Below, piece after piece: positions 1 to 6,113 of a stretch of 7,080 bases of DNA (its first letter is position 1; each line of letters begins with the position of its first letter). This DNA is from Pseudomonadota bacterium (GTDB lineage: Bacteria; Pseudomonadota; Gammaproteobacteria; SZUA-229). Position numbers and translations under genes: made by a program. Under the pieces are notes generated by a model. That model was not told where the DNA came from and made no database searches. It worked only from the letters and a program-made list of their open reading frames with translations. The DNA is taken from assembly GCA_015222965.1 (NCBI GenBank), contig JADFWF010000319.1:1-7080 (forward strand), given 5' to 3'.

Positions 1-4
1 ACCC

Positions 5-643
5 ATGAAATTAATTCTTTTAGGCGCTCCGGGTGCTGGTAAAGGTACTGTTGCAAAATTACTGACTAAACTGGACGGTTCTGTTCAGATCTCTACTGGT
101 GACATCTTACGTGGCGCGGTTGCTGCTGGCACCGAACTGGGCAAACAAGCTGAAGCTGCAATGAAAGCAGGCGACCTGGTTTCTGATGATCTGATCATGG
201 GCATCATGGGCGAACGCCTGAAAGAAGACGACTGCAAAGCCGGCTACTTACTCGATGGTTTCCCACGCACTATCCCACAGGCTGAAGCACTAAAAGTTCT
301 TCTGGCTGACATGGGTGAGACTTTAGATTGCGCAGTAGAGATCGACGTGCCACGCGACGTTATCCTTGACCGTTTAACAACTCGCCGTACCTGTACTGGC
401 TGTGGTGAAATCTACAACGTTAAATCTAATCCACCAAAAGTTGAAGGCGTATGTGACAAGTGTGGCGAGCCAGTCGTACAACGTGACGACGAAACTGAAG
501 AAGCTATCAGCAACCGTCTGAATGTATACAACGACCAGACTGCACCATTGGTTGGTTTCTACAAAAACGAAGGCCTGCTGCTTTCTGTCGAAGCAACATC
601 TTCTGATGCTGTTATCGATGCGATCAAAGCTAAAATCGCTTAA
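5..643 (+). CDS. adk: Adenylate kinase with Cys4 LID domain
   Basis: Cytoplasmic enzyme that interconverts ATP + AMP and 2 ADP, balancing adenine nucleotides. The 212-residue product is full length for the long bacterial form. Visible motifs are the P-loop GAPGAGKGT (residues 7-15), the AMP-site segment TGDILR (31-36), DGFPRT (84-89), and a LID domain between about residues 122 and 160. The LID carries four cysteines in two CxxC pairs (C130/C133 and C150/C153), the pattern of the structural zinc site of many adenylate kinases; the E. coli enzyme lacks it. The residue after the P-loop GKGT is Val where Gln is common. Only four bases precede the ATG, so the ribosome binding site cannot be judged, but the start matches the family N terminus. 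It seems to be transcribed alone or as the last gene of its unit, since a terminator follows about 50 bp after the stop. Confidence 0.97.
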   Translation: MKLILLGAPGAGKGTVAKLLTKLDGSVQISTGDILRGAVAAGTELGKQAEAAMKAGDLVSDDLIMGIMGERLKEDDCKAGYLLDGFPRTIPQAEALKVLLADMGETLDCAVEIDVPRDVILDRLTTRRTCTGCGEIYNVKSNPPKVEGVCDKCGEPVVQRDDETEEAISNRLNVYNDQTAPLVGFYKNEGLLLSVEATSSDAVIDAIKAKIA

Positions 644-693
644 TTTTCGACTGGCTGTTTAGAGATGTAACTAAATAGCTTTTAGTCGAAAAC

Positions 694-729
694 AAAAAAG
701 CCCGGATGTAATACATCCGGGCTTTTTTT
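694..729. terminator. Bidirectional Rho-independent terminator between adk and the GGDEF gene
   Basis: A GC-rich stem, GCCCGGATG (700-708) pairing with CATCCGGGC (714-722), encloses a 5-base loop. It is flanked by six A on the left (694-699) and seven T on the right (723-729), so both strands end in a U-run. It lies about 50 bp after the adk stop and about 60 bp after the stop of the convergent GGDEF gene, as expected for a shared terminator. Confidence 0.93.
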
Positions 730-730
730 C

Positions 731-775
731 TGGTTATATTATTGCTGATTATATTATTTCTAGTTTTATTATTTC
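731..775. repeat. Three tandem copies of a 15-bp AT-rich unit
   Basis: Three adjacent 15-mers (731-745, 746-760, 761-775) follow the pattern TGRTTATATTATTKC, with TAGTTTTATTATTTC as the third copy. A partial fourth copy (TGGTTA) starts at 776. They fill the gap between the terminator and the stop codon of the GGDEF gene. The copies differ at a few positions, so this is an older duplication rather than a fresh slippage product. No function is evident. Confidence 0.7.
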
Positions 776-785
776 TGGTTAAACT

Positions 786-1910
786 TTACTGGCCTTGCAT
801 AACCGCATTACGGCCAGACTCTTTTGATCTATACATGGCCATGTCAGCCTGCCTTACCAGTGTGTCGATATCACTGACATCACTGGTCACACCAAAACTG
901 GCGGTAACAGCAAACTTCTTTTCTTCGAATGTAATAGTCGTTGCTTCGATTACCTGGCGCAACTCTTCTGCCAGTTGCATTGCTTTATTCACTGTTGTTA
1001 ATGGCAGCAGCATGCCGAATTCTTCACCACCGATCCGTGCAAAAACGTCTGACTTTCTTAATCGCTGCAGCAGTATCTTGCCGATCTCTCTGAGAACCGT
1101 ATCTCCTGCAGCATGACCATATTTATCATTTATCATTTTAAAATTATCGATATCCATGAGGATCATCGCAAGTTCATCCTTATTACGCTGGCAATTGTTT
1201 GACAGCACTTTTCCATGCTCATAAAAAGCCCGGCGATTAAACAGGCCTGTTAATTCATCGATTCGTGCGAGTCGTTCAGCATTTTCATTTGATATCTCAA
1301 GCTGGTGTGTCATCAGAAAGTTTTGATGCATGGCAAAACCAAGTACTTTGGTCGCGCGGATAGTCGAAATAAAGAAGATCACTGCACCGACGGCCATACC
1401 TACGAAAAGAAATTCTCCACTGATGAGAAAATATATCGTTGCCGGCAACAGTACAGCTGCAACCGTAACCAGCGTCATCATACGATGGGCCGAGTACACA
1501 GAGATAGCGCCACCAGACATACCGATCAAAAAATAAAAAATGACAGCCTGGTGCACAAAAGAATCAAGCGGCATTATCAATAGACAGCCAACACCCCAGG
1601 TCAGCGATGACAGGGTAAGCGTTATGAAATAGGGTTTTTCCCAGGTAAGTACGTCCTGGGCCTGTGGTGCGGCTTTACGGTATCGAATAAACAGCAACAG
1701 CCGCGCGATGGCTGTAACGAAGAGAAAACCAAGCCAGCCAAGCAAAACGTCATGATCCTGTACCGGCCACAATATGGCCGTCAGCAGAGCAGCATTAAAC
1801 ATGCTGACAAAAATTGCCGGAAAAGACTGGTGATAGAGCAGCTGCAATTTATCTGATTGCACCAGTACCGACAGTTCCGTCACACTGTCATTGTTTTTTG
1901 TATGATTCAT
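786..1910 (-). CDS. Membrane-anchored GGDEF diguanylate cyclase
   Basis: Predicted to condense two GTP into the second messenger cyclic di-GMP at the inner membrane. Of 374 residues, roughly 30-185 form about six hydrophobic segments (near 33-50, 53-75, 95-113, 121-140, 145-163 and 166-185). A short linker (about 190-213) leads to a GGDEF domain (about 214-372). The active-site loop reads GGEEF (294-298), and the metal-binding MDIDNFK is at 252-258. RKSD (285-288) lies exactly five residues before GGEEF, which is the product-inhibition I-site. With both sites intact the enzyme is probably active and feedback-inhibited. There is no EAL domain. I do not recognise the sensor as a named MASE type. 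The ATG has no clear Shine-Dalgarno sequence; I kept it because the reading frame starts there with a plausible cytoplasmic N terminus. It lies 109 bp downstream of nnrS on the same strand, with no hairpin terminator between them, so co-transcription is possible. Confidence 0.93.
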   Translation of the reverse strand: MNHTKNNDSVTELSVLVQSDKLQLLYHQSFPAIFVSMFNAALLTAILWPVQDHDVLLGWLGFLFVTAIARLLLFIRYRKAAPQAQDVLTWEKPYFITLTLSSLTWGVGCLLIMPLDSFVHQAVIFYFLIGMSGGAISVYSAHRMMTLVTVAAVLLPATIYFLISGEFLFVGMAVGAVIFFISTIRATKVLGFAMHQNFLMTHQLEISNENAERLARIDELTGLFNRRAFYEHGKVLSNNCQRNKDELAMILMDIDNFKMINDKYGHAAGDTVLREIGKILLQRLRKSDVFARIGGEEFGMLLPLTTVNKAMQLAEELRQVIEATTITFEEKKFAVTASFGVTSDVSDIDTLVRQADMAMYRSKESGRNAVMQGQ

Positions 1911-2019
1911 AGATAGATATAGTCTAGCAATAAATCAGAATAACCACAGAAATCTGGACGCTTTTTCTAATAAGATGTTTCGTTCCCTGTTTTACTTCAC
2001 CCGTTCAAAACAAGTGGTC

Positions 2020-3228
2020 TTAACCGTCTCTACCATCAACTCTTTCACTCAATAACATCGGTGCATAAACAACCACAAAGATGGCAAACGAGATCATCCA
2101 CAACACCTGTGATATGCCGATCCAGTAAACATAAAATTCCATATTAAATAGCGGCAGAACCACTCGAACGAAAACACCGAGTAACAGCACCGCGAAACTC
2201 CAGAAAACGATAGCCGGTGGTTCAAAAACACTTCGTCCGGTATGCCCCAGAGCAACACGCGACATCATGCCTATAGTCAGCATGCCTATACCGCCAACGG
2301 TGAAAGCATGCACCGATAAAAATGGTGAGATGCCTGAGGTTATCGATAATGCTTTTAAGGCGAAACCCAGGATAAAAGAAGCGTAAGCAGCGACCAGTAC
2401 CCATACCAGTGATTTACTCAAGACCCTGTTGGTATACCAGCCGGCTAAACGTAAGCTATGCAACAGGGCTAAAAGTACAGCGAATACAGCTGTCGCATTA
2501 TCATAGTCAGTAAATACATCACTGATCCATAACAGCACCAGTAAAACCAGGCTGGAATGATCGACCCATGCACGATTCGTTAATTCGATGTCACCATCGA
2601 TACCGTTCTTGATAAACATCGGCATGACCCGACGCATCATGACAAAGATCAGAGCGATGATCATGTACATGGCAGAATACAGCCCCCATTGCACACCGTC
2701 GGCAAGGACACCCAAGAGCCCCAGGTAGAAAGCCACATTACACAACATCAACAAAAATATTTTTGAAATGATGCCTATCTGCTTAAACTGTCTGACCTTC
2801 ATCACCGGCCGCAAACAAGCCAGGCCAAGGAAAAACAAAAATGCCACGTCGACTACTGCAATGATTTCGATCGTCACAAGACCTGTTAGCGGCAATACCC
2901 GTGCCACCAGCCAGAGCAAAAACAACATTGCCAGCGGCTTGCCGCGCAGCACTTCTTCACCGGTCCAGTTTTTTATCGCAGTCAGTAAAAATCCTGCGAC
3001 CACCGCCATGACATAACCGAACATCATCTCATGGGCGTGCCATAAGGTTGGCGCGATACCTGAAAAGTTGAACTCGACAGAGTAGACATAATTCGCCATC
3101 CAGATCGCCATAGCCAGGATGGAAAAAACACCTGCCGCTAAAAAGAAAGGTCTGAAACCTAAACGTAATACGGGGGGGCCAAAATCTTCCGGTTTTGAAT
3201 CTACAACCTGACCTTCGATGTTTAACAT
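2020..3228 (-). CDS. nnrS: NnrS family haem-copper membrane protein
   Basis: Polytopic inner-membrane protein of 402 residues, near the usual family length, with about 12 hydrophobic segments. Family signatures are clear: LGFRPFF (23-29), WHAHEM (63-68), NWTG (87-90), RRVMPMF (199-205), LHSLRLAGW (256-264), and the long conserved block from HAFTVGGIGMLTIG (307) to LGHTGR (332). The conserved histidines (64, 66, 307, 329) are candidate haem or metal ligands. In other proteobacteria NnrS is a haem- and copper-containing protein, often controlled by NO-responsive regulators and linked to denitrification or relief of nitrosative stress. Its exact activity is not settled. The start ATG fits the family, with a weak AAAAGAG about 10 bases upstream. 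Codons 17-19 include a run of seven C. It diverges from pdxS, and a GGDEF cyclase follows on the same strand. No nitric oxide or nitrite reductase gene is visible in the window. Confidence 0.95.
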   Translation of the reverse strand: MLNIEGQVVDSKPEDFGPPVLRLGFRPFFLAAGVFSILAMAIWMANYVYSVEFNFSGIAPTLWHAHEMMFGYVMAVVAGFLLTAIKNWTGEEVLRGKPLAMLFLLWLVARVLPLTGLVTIEIIAVVDVAFLFFLGLACLRPVMKVRQFKQIGIISKIFLLMLCNVAFYLGLLGVLADGVQWGLYSAMYMIIALIFVMMRRVMPMFIKNGIDGDIELTNRAWVDHSSLVLLVLLWISDVFTDYDNATAVFAVLLALLHSLRLAGWYTNRVLSKSLVWVLVAAYASFILGFALKALSITSGISPFLSVHAFTVGGIGMLTIGMMSRVALGHTGRSVFEPPAIVFWSFAVLLLGVFVRVVLPLFNMEFYVYWIGISQVLWMISFAIFVVVYAPMLLSERVDGRDG

Positions 3229-3248
3229 AATTATTTAACTCTTTTAAT

Positions 3249-3271
3249 TGACCTGTCTGGTCATCTACCAG
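3249..3271. promoter_or_regulatory. Two overlapping dyads in the nnrS leader
   Basis: TGACC-TGTCT-GGTCA (3249-3263) is a perfect inverted repeat with a 5-base centre. It overlaps CTGGT-CATCT-ACCAG (3257-3271), a second perfect 5-bp dyad with a 5-base centre. They lie 21 to 43 bases upstream of the nnrS ATG, just before its weak ribosome binding site. In RNA the two stems would be mutually exclusive; in DNA either could be an operator. No known consensus was matched, and dyads of 5 bp can arise by chance. Confidence 0.35.
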
Positions 3272-3273
3272 CT

Positions 3274-3346
3274 CATCGCGGAATGAAAAAAATCCGCTCC
3301 TACAAGAGCGCTCCCTGTAGGAGCGGATTTTTTTCATTCCGCGATG
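3274..3346. repeat. REPIN: two REP-like sequences in inverted orientation
   Basis: Two 31-bp arms (3274-3304 and 3316-3346) are perfect reverse complements around an 11-base spacer that contains the palindrome AGCGCT. Each arm also has the anatomy of a REP. The right arm has a GTAG head (3317-3320), then GCGGA (3323-3327), a T-rich 10-base loop, and TCCGC (3338-3342) followed by GATG. The head and stem bases TGTAGGAGCGG and CCGCGATG resemble the REP family I recall from Pseudomonas genomes. Such elements are mobilised by REP-associated tyrosine transposases (RAYT), and none is encoded here. It sits 45 bp upstream of the nnrS ATG. Confidence 0.8.
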
Positions 3347-3526
3347 GCACTTATTATTTAATCAAAGCTGATGATACATAGCAAAATGCCAAATAAAACC
3401 CTAACTTAAGACTGGTTACCGCCATTTCAGCGATTATTTCAATACTCTTTGACCTACATCATGGACAGATAACCGCAGTATTACGAATATGAGCGTTTTA
3501 CAAAATTCCAGACTCCACCAGCAACT

Positions 3527-3531
3527 AAGAG
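3527..3531 (+). promoter_or_regulatory. Ribosome binding site deciding the pdxS start
   Basis: AAGAG lies five bases before the ATG at 3537. The earlier in-frame ATG at 3489 has no purine-rich sequence at a usable distance, and the 16 residues it would add have no place in the PdxS family. This favours 3537. Confidence 0.6.
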
Positions 3532-3536
3532 CCACG

Positions 3537-4448
3537 ATGACTAATAATACCAATAAAAACATAAATGCCAATAACGACGATTTTAGTGTCAAAGTCGGTC
3601 TCGCCGAGATGCTCAAAGGCGGCGCCATCATGGATGTAACCAATGCCGAACAGGCAAAGATCGCTGAAGATGCCGGTGCCTGTGCGGTGATGGCGCTGGA
3701 ACGCATCCCTTCTGATATCCGTCGTGACGGTGGTGTCGCTCGTATGTCTGATCCGGACATGATTCAGGCGATCAAAGAAACCGTTTCTATCCCGGTGATG
3801 GCAAAATGCCGTATCGGCCATTTTGCTGAAGCACAGATAATACAGGCACTGGAAGTTGATTTTATCGATGAATCCGAAGTGCTGACCCCTGCCGATGATG
3901 TTAACCACATCTACAAAAACGACTTCAGAGTGCCTTTCGTCTGCGGCGCGACCAACCTCGGTGAAGCGCTACGACGTATCGGTGAAGGCGCGGCAATGAT
4001 ACGCACCAAAGGTGAAGCCGGCAGCGGCAACATCATCGAAGCAGTGCGCCACATGCGCTCACTGCAGGATGAGATGTCACGCCTGACTACCCTAGGCAAA
4101 GAACAGCTGATGAGTGTCGCCAAGGACATGGGCGCACCCTACGATCTAGTCTGTTATGTCGCTGAACACGGTGAACTGCCGGTACCAAATTTTTCTGCTG
4201 GTGGCATCGCAACACCTGCTGACGCTGCACTGGTCCGCCAGTTAGGCGCACAGGCAGTATTTGTCGGTTCCGGTATTTTCAAATCCGACGACCCGGCTGC
4301 GCGTGCTGTTGCCATCGTAAAAGCGACAACCCACTTTGACGACCCTGCAGTATTACTGGAAGTCAGCCGTGGTCTGCAGCCAGCGATGAAAGGATTAGAG
4401 ATGTCCGAGATTCCCGAAGAAGAACGTCTGGCCGCCAGAGGCTGGTAG
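3537..4448 (+). CDS. pdxS: Pyridoxal 5'-phosphate synthase lyase subunit PdxS
   Basis: Synthase subunit of the DXP-independent vitamin B6 pathway. It builds PLP from ribose 5-phosphate, glyceraldehyde 3-phosphate and ammonia supplied by PdxT, in a cytoplasmic complex (12 PdxS with 12 PdxT in characterised members). Numbered from the ATG at 3537 (303 residues, normal for the family), the (beta/alpha)8 protein shows [14 protein letters not shown] with the conserved Asp at 33. The Schiff-base Lys is in [10 protein letters not shown] (K90), the second catalytic Lys is in [10 protein letters not shown] (K158), and the phosphate-binding segment [14 protein letters not shown] and [10 protein letters not shown] lie further on. 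The first 14 residues are Asn-rich and poorly conserved. pdxT follows after 6 bp, so the two are almost certainly co-transcribed and translationally coupled. No clear promoter was found. Confidence 0.97.
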   Translation: MTNNTNKNINANNDDFSVKVGLAEMLKGGAIMDVTNAEQAKIAEDAGACAVMALERIPSDIRRDGGVARMSDPDMIQAIKETVSIPVMAKCRIGHFAEAQIIQALEVDFIDESEVLTPADDVNHIYKNDFRVPFVCGATNLGEALRRIGEGAAMIRTKGEAGSGNIIEAVRHMRSLQDEMSRLTTLGKEQLMSVAKDMGAPYDLVCYVAEHGELPVPNFSAGGIATPADAALVRQLGAQAVFVGSGIFKSDDPAARAVAIVKATTHFDDPAVLLEVSRGLQPAMKGLEMSEIPEEERLAARGW

Positions 4449-4454
4449 ATTCCT

Positions 4455-5018
4455 GTGGACTCGGTTGTCGGCGTCCTTGCTTTACAGGGCGCTTATCAAA
4501 AACATGTCGATAGTCTCGCCAGGCTTGGCGTTGGCTCGCGGCTGATACGTAATCCAGAGGAGCTGGATGGTTGTTCTGCACTGATCTTACCTGGCGGTGA
4601 ATCAACCACTATCAGTTTGCTGATGCAGGAATATGGATTTAATGAAACGATTAAAACGTTTGCCGAAGCACATCCTGTACTGGGTGTATGCGCGGGCATG
4701 ATTTTAATGGCGGATGAAGTTGATGATGATCGAGTTAAGCCTTTAGGTTTGCTGCCGTTCAAAGCCACCCGTAATTTTTACGGGCGACAGGTACATAGCT
4801 TTACCGCAGACGTAAAATTGAATTTTGATGAGAACGTTTTTCAGGCACAGTTCATCCGCGCACCGGGTATCGAAAAGCTTTCACCTGAAGTTGAAATACT
4901 GGCAACATACGACGATAAAGCGGTAATGATAGGTTCAGGCAAACATATGGCACTGTCATTTCACCCGGAATTAACAGATGATATACGTATACATAAATAC
5001 TGGTTAGGTAAACAATAG
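4455..5018 (+). CDS. pdxT: Pyridoxal 5'-phosphate synthase glutaminase subunit PdxT
   Basis: Class I glutamine amidotransferase that releases ammonia from glutamine and passes it to PdxS. The 187-residue length is typical. The N-terminal strand GVLALQGAYQKH (6-17) and LPGGEST (45-51) are family hallmarks. The nucleophile is in GVCAG (C79), R106 lies in the RNFYGRQ motif, and the His-Glu pair is in FHPE (H170, E172), so the triad is complete. The start is a GTG: the first in-frame ATG (4504) would remove the conserved GVLALQG strand. The GTG lies 6 bp after the pdxS stop. Its nearest purine run, AGAGG, ends 13 bases upstream, which is far, so coupling to pdxS translation is likely. Confidence 0.96.
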   Translation: MDSVVGVLALQGAYQKHVDSLARLGVGSRLIRNPEELDGCSALILPGGESTTISLLMQEYGFNETIKTFAEAHPVLGVCAGMILMADEVDDDRVKPLGLLPFKATRNFYGRQVHSFTADVKLNFDENVFQAQFIRAPGIEKLSPEVEILATYDDKAVMIGSGKHMALSFHPELTDDIRIHKYWLGKQ

Positions 5019-5041
5019 TAAAGTCGTCATTAATAGATACC

Positions 5042-5123
5042 CCGTCATTGCGAGGTACCAGGCAATCTCTTTAAGCCGCACTGTTGCTGCAAGAAGATTG
5101 CCACGCTCCGCTCGCAATGACGG
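5042..5123. repeat. MITE-like palindromic repeat between pdxT and ubiT
   Basis: Perfect 13-bp outer arms CCGTCATTGCGAG (5042-5054) and CTCGCAATGACGG (5111-5123) flank inner arms GGCAATCT (5061-5068) and AGATTGCC (5095-5102). The outer and inner arms are separated by short mismatched segments. The 82-bp unit would fold into a long interrupted hairpin. The combination of CGTCATTGCGAG with GCAATCT is one I recall as a dispersed non-coding repeat in many unrelated bacterial genomes; no search was made. I found no convincing target-site duplication and no transposase. It starts 23 bp after the pdxT stop and ends 26 bp before the ubiT ATG. Confidence 0.78.
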
Positions 5124-5149
5124 CATTACATTTTTATAGAGAAAGTAAC

Positions 5150-5647
5150 ATGCAAACATCCAGCAAAACATCAACGACTCACCCCCTCTTCCCGGCACCG
5201 CTTTCTTTGCCGCTAAAGATACTGCCTGCATTCGTACATAACAAGGTATTGGTAACAACGCTTAACAGGATGCTGGCAAATGAAATAAAAGAAGGCGAAC
5301 TGGACTTCTTACAGGAAAAAATAATTCACATCATGATCGAAGATGTCGGTATCGAATATCGTTTCACGATAGAAGGAAACAAGCTGGTCGCGGCTGAAAA
5401 AAACCGTCCGGCTGATGTGACGCTGCAGGGAACGGTATATAACTACCTGTTACTGGCAAGCCGCCAGGAAGATACCGATGCTTTATTCTTTAGCCGACGC
5501 CTGCGCATGCAGGGTGATACCGAGTTAGGTCTCTATGTGAAAAACTTTCTCGATGGCATGGATATGGATTCGCATAAAGTACCCGCTTATTTCGAATCGC
5601 TGTTAAAGAAAAGTCTGCCTATGTATGAACGATTGTTCAGCAGATGA
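5150..5647 (+). CDS. ubiT: SCP2-domain ubiquinone biosynthesis accessory factor UbiT
   Basis: Small cytoplasmic SCP2-type (sterol carrier) protein of 165 residues. In E. coli, UbiT (formerly YhbT) is needed with UbiU and UbiV for ubiquinone synthesis without oxygen, and its SCP2 fold binds lipid or quinone intermediates. The assignment rests on the C-terminal signature ALFFSRRLRMQGDTELGLYV (111-130) followed by KNFLDGMD, which closely resembles the E. coli protein. GELDFLQ (49-55) and the central beta segments also agree. The frame stays open upstream into the repeat at 5042-5123, but those codons derive from the repeat. The ATG at 5150 has a weak GAGAAAG upstream and gives the normal length. 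ubiU and ubiV are not in the window. Its spacing from pdxT (131 bp, with a palindromic repeat between) leaves co-transcription uncertain. Confidence 0.9.
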   Translation: MQTSSKTSTTHPLFPAPLSLPLKILPAFVHNKVLVTTLNRMLANEIKEGELDFLQEKIIHIMIEDVGIEYRFTIEGNKLVAAEKNRPADVTLQGTVYNYLLLASRQEDTDALFFSRRLRMQGDTELGLYVKNFLDGMDMDSHKVPAYFESLLKKSLPMYERLFSR

Positions 5648-5658
5648 GTTTTTTGCCG

Positions 5659-5814
5659 TTAGCCTGAAAAATACATCCACGCGGTCATAAAAAATATAAA
5701 GATAATAAACGTCACCAGACCCGCGACAAAATCACTCGGTTTCTTACTGCTTTGATTATTGCCGCTGTTTTGAGATTGAGCTGATTTTGGCTCGGTACTA
5801 CTTTCATCGTTCAT
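5659..5814 (-). CDS. Small single-pass membrane protein, 51 residues, unknown function
   Basis: A short frame reads MNDESSTEPK at its start and ends in TAA at 5659-5661. Residues 1-28 are polar and rich in Ser, Gln, Asn and Lys. Residues about 30-49 (VAGLVTFIIFIFFMTAWMYF) form one strongly hydrophobic helix, and the protein ends in Ser-Gly. The layout suggests an anchored peptide with a flexible N-terminal tail. An in-frame TAG six codons upstream fixes the start at this ATG. The ribosome binding site is poor, with AGGA about 13 bases away. The stop lies 11 bp from the convergent ubiT stop, the tight packing expected of a real gene. I do not recognise the family. A chance ORF in AT-rich DNA cannot be excluded, but the clean division into tail and helix argues against it. 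Confidence 0.6.
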   Translation of the reverse strand: MNDESSTEPKSAQSQNSGNNQSSKKPSDFVAGLVTFIIFIFFMTAWMYFSG

Positions 5815-6070
5815 CTTCGTGTTCGAGTCCTAATAATTATTCTTAGCGCGCAGATTTTAACGCACAGCAGTTAAATTGAATCTATTGATGAAGTCTACAA
5901 TATAAGTGAGGGGTTGAGGAAATATCATATCACTATCAGTGAGTTAACCCGACCCGTTGGCCAACTGCCCTGATACGACCTATTAAGTTTCTATAGAGTG
6001 TCTCGGCACAGTCACGCTTTAACACAATCAAAGAACATTGCCTTATCAATAAAACGACAATTCTGCCAAA

Positions 6071-6084
6071 TTGACATAAATCAA
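6071..6084 (+). promoter_or_regulatory. FNR/ANR-type binding site upstream of the YceI gene
   Basis: TTGACATAAATCAA matches the FNR family consensus TTGAT-N4-ATCAA at 9 of 10 specified bases; the TTGAC left half is common among natural sites. Its centre (6077.5) lies about 42 bp before the transcription start predicted from the TATAAT at 6108-6113. That is the position of FNR at class II activated promoters. CRP-family relatives that sense NO (DNR, NNR) bind nearly the same sequence, so the exact regulator is open. Confidence 0.8.
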
Positions 6085-6113
6085 TGGACTTATTAGAATT
6101 AGTATATTATAAT
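6085..6113 (+). promoter_or_regulatory. Sigma-70 promoter of the YceI gene
   Basis: A perfect -10 TATAAT (6108-6113) is paired at 17 bp with a poor -35 TGGACT (6085-6090, 4 of 6 matches) that directly abuts the FNR-type box. The weak -35 with an activator site at about -42 is what an activator-dependent promoter looks like. The predicted start near 6120 leaves a leader of about 23 bases. A dyad AGAATTA (6095-6101) and TAATTCT (6110-6116) brackets the -10. Confidence 0.75.

Larger units (their letters stand above)
3229..3536. other. Divergent intergenic region between nnrS and pdxS
   Basis: This 308-bp non-coding stretch should contain the promoters of both nnrS (leftward) and pdxS (rightward). 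From the nnrS side it holds two overlapping short dyads (3249-3271) and the REPIN palindrome (3274-3346). A mostly AT-rich stretch (about 3348-3448) follows, then an imperfect FNR-like sequence TTGACCTACATCAT (3449-3462) that matches 8 of the 10 specified bases. I could not identify a convincing -35/-10 pair for either gene. Confidence 0.6.

Noticed and set aside
742..1116. 124-residue + strand ORF
   Set aside because: It overlaps the 3' half of the GGDEF gene on the opposite strand, which has complete catalytic motifs. It resembles no family and is an antisense shadow.
3029..3337. 102-residue minus-strand ORF overlapping the nnrS start and the REPIN
   Set aside because: It is out of frame with nnrS, its first part is translated repeat sequence, and it matches no family.
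3489..3536. Earlier ATG that would extend PdxS by 16 residues
   Set aside because: No Shine-Dalgarno sequence precedes it, the added residues do not fit the family, and the ATG at 3537 has AAGAG at good spacing.
5084..5149. Upstream extension of the ubiT frame starting at TTG
   Set aside because: These codons lie largely inside the palindromic repeat; the ATG at 5150 gives the usual length and has a weak ribosome binding site.
5930..5942. Palindrome TCACT-ATC-AGTGA sharing CTATCAGTGA with tet operators
   Set aside because: Only half of a tet operator is matched, no TetR gene is present, and the site is about 200 bp from the YceI start.
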